In this document: piece by piece, positions 59,201 to 64,000 of the stretch
How the letters are laid out: each line of letters starts with the position of its first letter
How positions within the stretch are numbered: position 1 is the first letter of the stretch
Assembly (NCBI GenBank): GCA_037969035.1
Contig: JBBKWU010000002.1
Coordinates: 124,001-188,000 of the forward strand
Source of the DNA: JBBKWU01 sp037969035
GTDB lineage: Bacteria; Pseudomonadota; Alphaproteobacteria; Micavibrionales; Micavibrionaceae
Reading direction: 5' to 3'
Length of the DNA stretch: 64,000 nt
The notes under the pieces: model-generated
What the model saw: only the letters and a program-made list of their open reading frames with translations
Database searches by the model: none
What the model was told of the DNA's origin: nothing
Translations under genes and position numbers: made by a program

Positions 59201-61312
59201 GTGAACAAAAAAAAGAAGAACACACAGGAGGCTACCATTAAACTTAAGCACTTATTTGCATCGGCAGCTTTAGGCGCAGGTGGTTATGCCGCCGGCATGT
59301 TTGGCCTTGGTCCTGTATCATTTGGCGCAGGTGGCCTCGCGCCTGCAATTTTGGCAACAACGGGCGCAGCTCTGCCGCCCTTATGGTGGTTGTTATCCAC
59401 TTTGCCGCCCAAACCAATAAAAGAATATTTCCCCGGAATTAGCCTGCTTTTCAATGTACAGTCTGACCGATTAAAACCTGCCACCATGCCTATATGGCAA
59501 AGACTATTGTGCTTAAGCCTTGTCGCGGGCGCAGGATTAAACGCCGCACTACCTGATCTCAACAACCACATCCTTGGCAATGAAAGTGGCCCTGTCGTTG
59601 TTGCATTCGATAATGGCTCTTTTGTTGCGGATGATTGGTCCGCACGAAAAGCGCAAATTGATGAACTTATAAACTCCGCAGAATCACAGAACAGACAGAT
59701 CGTATTTGTTCCTGCTGCTGATTTTGTCACAGATGGTAAAATACAACATTACGAAATGATGGATGCCAGCCGTGCGCGGACAGCATTGCTGGAAATAGCA
59801 CCGAGATCATGGCCTGTAAACCATGATGCGCTTCTTCCTGGATTGCAGGTTTTGAAATCCGAGATCACAGGCAATGCAAGTGTATTCTGGCTAAATAACG
59901 GCCTAGAAAGCAACAGCCCAGATTTTGTTAACATGCTGCAGGATTTAGGCCCGCTCACGGTCATTACGGAGAGCGACTCCACAGGCCCGCATTTACTGTC
60001 TAAATCTTCTAATTCTGGCAGTAAATTAACAATCAGAGTGCAAAGACCTGAAATTGGGGAAACCTATAGCCTGACACTCACGGCGAGTAACGAACAAGGA
60101 CAGCCTCTTTTGCAAGAAGATGCTATTTTTGAAGCTGATAAAACCGAAGCAGAGGTCATATTTGATATTCCAGCAGAATTACGTGCACAGATAGCACGCG
60201 TTTCAATTGACGGCGAAAAAACGGCAGGTGCTGTCGTGTTACTTGATGATAACTGGCGTCAACGCTCTGTTGGTCTAATTGAAACTGGCGTTTCCGAAGG
60301 GTTGCTGGATGGTTCAAATTTTGTTGCAAAAGCAATCAACCCATTCACGGATCTTCACGCAGGTTCGGTTAGTAGCATTTTGAACCTACCACTATCAGTC
60401 ATTGTGCAGACCGATGAAACGGTACTAACACAGCAAGAAAGAGCCGACATCAAGACATGGGTTGAAGCAGGCGGAACGTATCTTCGGTTTGCAGGGCCAC
60501 GACTTGCAGCACAGCCGAATGACGACTTATTGCCTGTTGAAATCCGCAAAGGAACAAGGTCAACAAATGGTAGTCTCGCAGGCAATGGCGAAGGAAAAAT
60601 CGCCGCTTTTTCTGAACAGTCACCGTTCCATGGCTTAGCAATCCCAGAATCAGTTCAGGTAAACCAAATCGTCCTTACCAACCCGAGCCCTGATCTAAAT
60701 GAATATATTTGGGCTAGCCTTGAAGATGGAACACCACTTGTAACCGCAAAACAAGAAGGTGAAGGTTGGGTTGTTCTTGTACATACTACAGCGAATATGG
60801 ACTGGGCAAACCTCCCGCTCTCTGGTGAGTTTTTCCTACAAATGATGCGCGCCATTGTTTCTCATAGCCAAGGCACCGTAAGTGAAAACCAAATAAACAG
60901 AAACCTTCCGGCACTGACATCTCTTGATGCAGAAGGTCACCTAGAAAGAGCACCAGGACAAGCCAGACCGTTAACGCAAGCCGTACTAGAATCAGGACGA
61001 ATGGATGCCACCTATCGCCCAGGATATTACGGTGATCAAAGTACAAGACTAGCAAGAAACGTTTCAGACTCGGTTGATTCATTCAATGCCCTTGGCACAC
61101 TGCCCGAAGGCATAAATCAAACCGCCTATAAAGATGAAGGCAGCGATATTGACTACGGCGCATGGCTTCTGACATTTGGATTTTTGGCTCTCATGGCTGA
61201 TATGGCTGTAAGACTCAGACAAAATAGTGGTTCTTCAAGTACAGGTAACGAAAGACAACGTGCCAAACCCACAACCGCTAAAACGAACACGCCATCAGGC
61301 AAAACATTGTAA
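59201..61312 (+). CDS. BatA-like membrane protein lacking its DUF4159 half
   Basis: A 703-residue protein of the alphaproteobacterial BatA/DUF4159 kind. The N-terminal two-span BatA-like region is clear: GAALPPLWWLLSTLPPKPIKEYFPGISLLF, then WQRLLCLSLVAGAGLNAALPD. Next is a vWA-like domain (VVVAFDNGSFVADDWSARK) without a full metal site, a beta domain, an amidotransferase-like domain (about 395-560, IKTWVEAGGTYLRFAGP) and a final membrane span (about 650-667). The expected C-terminal DUF4159 domain is absent and is encoded separately at 55805-56590. The annotated start is a GTG with weak Shine-Dalgarno; a possible ATT start lies 36 bases on. It is 24 bases after the vWA gene. Confidence 0.8.
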   Translation: MNKKKKNTQEATIKLKHLFASAALGAGGYAAGMFGLGPVSFGAGGLAPAILATTGAALPPLWWLLSTLPPKPIKEYFPGISLLFNVQSDRLKPATMPIWQRLLCLSLVAGAGLNAALPDLNNHILGNESGPVVVAFDNGSFVADDWSARKAQIDELINSAESQNRQIVFVPAADFVTDGKIQHYEMMDASRARTALLEIAPRSWPVNHDALLPGLQVLKSEITGNASVFWLNNGLESNSPDFVNMLQDLGPLTVITESDSTGPHLLSKSSNSGSKLTIRVQRPEIGETYSLTLTASNEQGQPLLQEDAIFEADKTEAEVIFDIPAELRAQIARVSIDGEKTAGAVVLLDDNWRQRSVGLIETGVSEGLLDGSNFVAKAINPFTDLHAGSVSSILNLPLSVIVQTDETVLTQQERADIKTWVEAGGTYLRFAGPRLAAQPNDDLLPVEIRKGTRSTNGSLAGNGEGKIAAFSEQSPFHGLAIPESVQVNQIVLTNPSPDLNEYIWASLEDGTPLVTAKQEGEGWVVLVHTTANMDWANLPLSGEFFLQMMRAIVSHSQGTVSENQINRNLPALTSLDAEGHLERAPGQARPLTQAVLESGRMDATYRPGYYGDQSTRLARNVSDSVDSFNALGTLPEGINQTAYKDEGSDIDYGAWLLTFGFLALMADMAVRLRQNSGSSSTGNERQRAKPTTAKTNTPSGKTL
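59226..59239 (+). promoter_or_regulatory. Strong Shine-Dalgarno ahead of an in-frame ATT codon
   Basis: AGGAGG at 59226-59231, five bases, then ATT at 59237-59239 in frame with the BatA-like gene (codon 13). The GTG at 59201 has no comparable signal. Initiation at ATT would remove a 12-residue Lys/Asn-rich stretch and leave KLKHLFASAALGAGG as N-terminus. This may be a rare ATT start or an ATG altered in this strain or assembly. Confidence 0.4.
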
Positions 61313-61323
61313 AGTATAAAATT

Positions 61324-62265
61324 ATGGCTGAAATAATACATAAAAATGGAAACATCTTTGACCTCGTGGCTGAAGTTGAGGATACATTCGAGGAAATCCC
61401 ACCAGAGCTTGAGTTTGAGATTATCGATCTAAGCCAAAACTTACCTCTCATCGGCCCAAACCTCGCCAACCGCGCTGGCTTCGGCGTTGAGCCCGTTGGT
61501 CTGCGTGCGTTTAATCCTCTATATGATGATCCACAGATGATCAGCCCCGTCTATTCAATGCGTAATCCGGCAAACCCTGTGGTTATCGAACGCGAAATTG
61601 AGCAAAAACATCATATTTATTTATGGCGCGATCCGCGCATGACCTATACATCGCGGGATGACCTGCCGACAACAAAACAAGATTCCGAAGCACTCATCCT
61701 TGCTCTGGCCTTAAACCTTGCGAGCGCGGATGACCATATTAGCGTGATTGAAGGAACGGATATCCATCACTTCGGGCGATCATCTTACGAGGTCGTTGAT
61801 AACGAGGTTGATGTTTCTATTATGGCCGATGTGAAACCCGATTTTAGCAATGTTCCGCTACAAAGCTCGGCGATCATGGTCGGAAATTTCTATGATCATG
61901 CAGAGACGCTTGAAATGCTAAATGATATGTCGGATAAACAAATACATGGCTTTTTAATATTGAACCTTGACCCGCGCGAAGTTGATTTTGATTTCAAAGA
62001 TAACACCGAAATCCAAGGCATGAACGGAGAAACGTCACAATCGGGCGAGACCAGCATGAAGTTTAGCGATGCTGCATCAATGCGAAAAAAATGGCAACCG
62101 ATTTTGAAAGAACACATCGAATGGCTGGAAGAACAGTGTGAACTCCATGACTGCCAATTATTAGTGCGCCGCAAAGACGAGCCCCGCGAAAAAGTACTCA
62201 TCCAACTATTAGAAGATGACCATATTGACCCTGTCGCGGAGTTACTGCCCCACTTAAAGCTGTAA
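61324..62265 (+). CDS. DUF58-like protein with degenerate metal-site motif
   Basis: A 313-residue soluble protein at the place where MoxR clusters have DUF58. The segment GLRAFNPLYDDPQMISPVYSMRNP (60-82) lines up with the DUF58 core 'YxxGDxxRxIDWxxxAR'. EREIEQKHHIYLWRDPRMTYTS (89-110) lines up with the strand leading to the usual LDxSxSM. Here the metal-site Asp and both serines are missing (RDPRMTY). The following KQDSEALILALALNLAS also fits. The family's signature residues are thus largely replaced, so it may be a structural partner only. It starts 11 bases after the BatA-like gene and is followed by the DUF4175-like gene. Confidence 0.7.
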   Translation: MAEIIHKNGNIFDLVAEVEDTFEEIPPELEFEIIDLSQNLPLIGPNLANRAGFGVEPVGLRAFNPLYDDPQMISPVYSMRNPANPVVIEREIEQKHHIYLWRDPRMTYTSRDDLPTTKQDSEALILALALNLASADDHISVIEGTDIHHFGRSSYEVVDNEVDVSIMADVKPDFSNVPLQSSAIMVGNFYDHAETLEMLNDMSDKQIHGFLILNLDPREVDFDFKDNTEIQGMNGETSQSGETSMKFSDAASMRKKWQPILKEHIEWLEEQCELHDCQLLVRRKDEPREKVLIQLLEDDHIDPVAELLPHLKL

Positions 62266-62307
62266 TAAAATTCGTAATAATAACCAAAAAAGATCAAAGA
62301 GAAAAAC

Positions 62308-64000
62308 ATGAAGGCCAGTGCATTTACATCCAGAATTCTCCTCAGCGCTTTTTTAAGCGGGAGCGCCACCTTTGGTGCGTTGGCCGATACGGAAGTGCCC
62401 GTAGTGGAAGCTCCTATCGCGGCGCCTCTAACCGAGCAATTTGAGCGTGCTGCGTCATGTGAGCCTGTCATATACAAGCCATACATCACCGAAGACCACT
62501 GGAACACCGCTCGTGAACGCTGGCAAAACGAACCGAGCGCTCTTGAAGATGAGGCGTTTCTAGAGAGATGGATTTTGAGAAATTTTGGCCTGCTTGGTGA
62601 AAGTATCGGGATACCTGATTTAAAATCGCACCCACTCGCAGGACGGCAGATACAAATTAACGCGAGCGGCACCGACTTTCTAAATAAAGAGGGTGTCAGT
62701 CAATTTGTGACGTGCACACTACCTGCACAAGGTTACTTTAACGATATTAATTACGAATTGGCTGTTATTCGTGGCGACCTTGCGGAATATTCACTTAAAA
62801 TGTCTCCTGAAGAGTTTTTTGCTGCACAATTTCCGACCATTTTGGATCATTACGATTCAATTGTGCTGACGCATGAACAAGACATCTTGAATTCTGATAA
62901 TATTGATCGGCTTGAAGCGGCCCGCTACCTTTTTGCCGATGCCGAAAATATGAATGATGTCGGTAATATTATTGATGAGCTCTGGAGTCTTATGATGGCA
63001 CTGGAAGAAGATCATCTAACTGCTGCAGAGAAAATGATGCTTGACGCGCGCGATGAGTTCAGAGACCTCCGTCGCGATAATTTCATGAACCAAGAAGACC
63101 TTGAAAAATTCATCGAAGACGCCTTTGAAGCAATGGATGAGCACCTCAAAGAACAAATTGAACAAGCCGAAGCAGACGGAAACGAAGAGCTTAAAAAGCA
63201 ACTTGAAGAGATGCGTGAACAACTTCAAGAGCTTATGGAGGCCATGCAAAATAACGAAGAAAAAGATAAAAATGATGCTTGGGACACCATGGAAATGATG
63301 CAAGAGATGATGCAACAATCCATGCAAAATTCTCCAACACCTCAATCCATGCAAAATATGCAACAAATGATGCAACAAATGATGCAACAAATGATGGAGC
63401 AACAAACCAATGAACTTCTTGAAGAGCAGTTAGAGCTTCTTGACGACACCGACATGACGGAGCAGGAAAAGCAAGAATCACTCGAGAAAATAAGAGAGAG
63501 CTTGGATCAACACGCTGAGCAGCTTGAAGAACGCACGGACACTGTCAAAGAGCGCGTTCAAAACGAGCTAGAACAGCTAGAATCTGATAACCAAGCTGAA
63601 GATACAGAGCAGCTTGAAAACCTGACCGAACAACTTGAAAACTTTACCGAGCAGCTAGAACGACGCGCAGAAGAACAACGCAGAAACGAAGTAAATCGTG
63701 CTGAGGAAATACAAGAAAAACTTGATGCGATGGGACAAGACGGTGAGCCAGAGGATCCGTCAATACGTAATGCGTTAGAAGAAGAGCAAAGACAAATTCT
63801 TGAAAACCTTGAAGCGTTGGATAAAGTCCAAGAAAACATAGATAAAGCACAAGACACACTCAGTGACACCGAAAACCTGACCTTGCCAAAGGCAAGAAGG
63901 GTTTTGACCGATATGGAAAAAGCATTAAAGTCGCTGGAAGAGCTACGCCAAAATTCAGAAAGCTCTAATTCAGAAACCGCGCCTGAAAATGGTGAAAACG
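62308..64000 (+). CDS. Exported DUF4175-like coiled-coil protein (5' part)
   Basis: The frame is open from the ATG at 62308 to the window end (564 codons seen, no stop). The signal peptide is MKASAFTSRILLSAFLSGSA with cleavage near GALAD (about 30). Residues 30-190 form a mixed domain with two Cys. From about 205 the sequence is helical: ELWSLMMALEEDHLTAAEKM matches the DUF4175 core. This is followed by long Glu/Gln/Leu coiled coils interrupted by a Met/Gln-rich stretch (about 328-370, repeats of MMQQ). DUF4175 proteins usually begin with two membrane spans; this one appears secreted to the periplasm. AAAGAG lies before the ATG. It is the fourth gene of the 56.8-64 kb unit. Confidence 0.75.
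   Translation, partial: MKASAFTSRILLSAFLSGSATFGALADTEVPVVEAPIAAPLTEQFERAASCEPVIYKPYITEDHWNTARERWQNEPSALEDEAFLERWILRNFGLLGESIGIPDLKSHPLAGRQIQINASGTDFLNKEGVSQFVTCTLPAQGYFNDINYELAVIRGDLAEYSLKMSPEEFFAAQFPTILDHYDSIVLTHEQDILNSDNIDRLEAARYLFADAENMNDVGNIIDELWSLMMALEEDHLTAAEKMMLDARDEFRDLRRDNFMNQEDLEKFIEDAFEAMDEHLKEQIEQAEADGNEELKKQLEEMREQLQELMEAMQNNEEKDKNDAWDTMEMMQEMMQQSMQNSPTPQSMQNMQQMMQQMMQQMMEQQTNELLEEQLELLDDTDMTEQEKQESLEKIRESLDQHAEQLEERTDTVKERVQNELEQLESDNQAEDTEQLENLTEQLENFTEQLERRAEEQRRNEVNRAEEIQEKLDAMGQDGEPEDPSIRNALEEEQRQILENLEALDKVQENIDKAQDTLSDTENLTLPKARRVLTDMEKALKSLEELRQNSESSNSETAPENGEN

Noticed and set aside
63016..63869. Minus-strand frames opposite the DUF4175-like gene
   Set aside because: His/Leu- and Ser/Cys-rich antisense readings of Glu/Gln/Met-rich coiled-coil codons. 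The plus frame has a signal peptide and stays open to the window end.

Overview
The window looks like the chromosome of a moderately AT-rich Gram-negative bacterium, most likely an alphaproteobacterium. The evidence is a succinate dehydrogenase operon, the conserved block pyrB-plsY-dprA-topA-rnr-rpmG, and a MoxR / vWA / BatA-like / DUF58 / DUF4175-like cluster of the kind seen in alphaproteobacteria. The pilin-like proteins resemble ones I associate with Micavibrio-type lineages, but that finer placement is only an impression. No rRNA, tRNA, CRISPR array, transposase or prophage structure was found. TTG start codons with good Shine-Dalgarno sequences are unusually frequent.

Region by region. 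1-5.9 kb (mostly minus strand): sdhC, sdhD, a GxxExxY-family protein, sdhA, a Tat-signal protein, a small unknown protein and sdhB, i.e. an sdh operon with three extra genes. 6.0-11.3 kb: an isochorismatase-like hydrolase with a probable leaderless promoter, exported MsrB, an unknown protein, asd, and a soluble hybrid histidine kinase with two receivers and an HPt domain. 11.4-22.2 kb: a compact type IV pilus / type II secretion-like locus on the minus strand (response regulator, lipoprotein secretin, Ig-like repeat protein with a PilP-like end, GspE-type ATPase, GspF-type platform, two inner-membrane proteins, two pilin-like proteins), with its prepilin peptidase divergent on the plus strand. 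22.2-31.4 kb: CoA-transferase, pyrB, plsY, dprA, topA, rnr, rpmG, mostly housekeeping. 31.5-38.9 kb: a membrane protein, two divergent HTH regulators around a large palindrome, a PH-domain protein, a TPR-methyltransferase, a lone receiver, a DUF481 barrel and typA.

38.9-50.9 kb (minus strand): a BaiN/HI0933-type flavoprotein, a 1336-residue RTX adhesin with two C-type lectin-like domains, and a complete TetR-MFP-RND-OMF efflux operon with two copies of a TetR-type operator. 51.0-64.0 kb: an S41 carboxy-terminal protease, MoxR, three exported proteins (one a free-standing DUF4159 domain on the opposite strand), a vWA/amidotransferase-like membrane protein, a BatA-like membrane protein, a degenerate DUF58 protein, and an exported DUF4175-like coiled-coil protein cut off by the window end.

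The most interesting parts are: (i) the pilus-like locus, whose structural protein joins three cysteine-paired Ig-like repeats to a PilP/GspC-like end and whose pilins lack Glu5; (ii) the rearranged MoxR cluster with its split DUF4159 protein and degenerate DUF58; and (iii) the enlarged sdh operon. Functions given for uncharacterised genes are inferences from motifs and context; no database search was possible.
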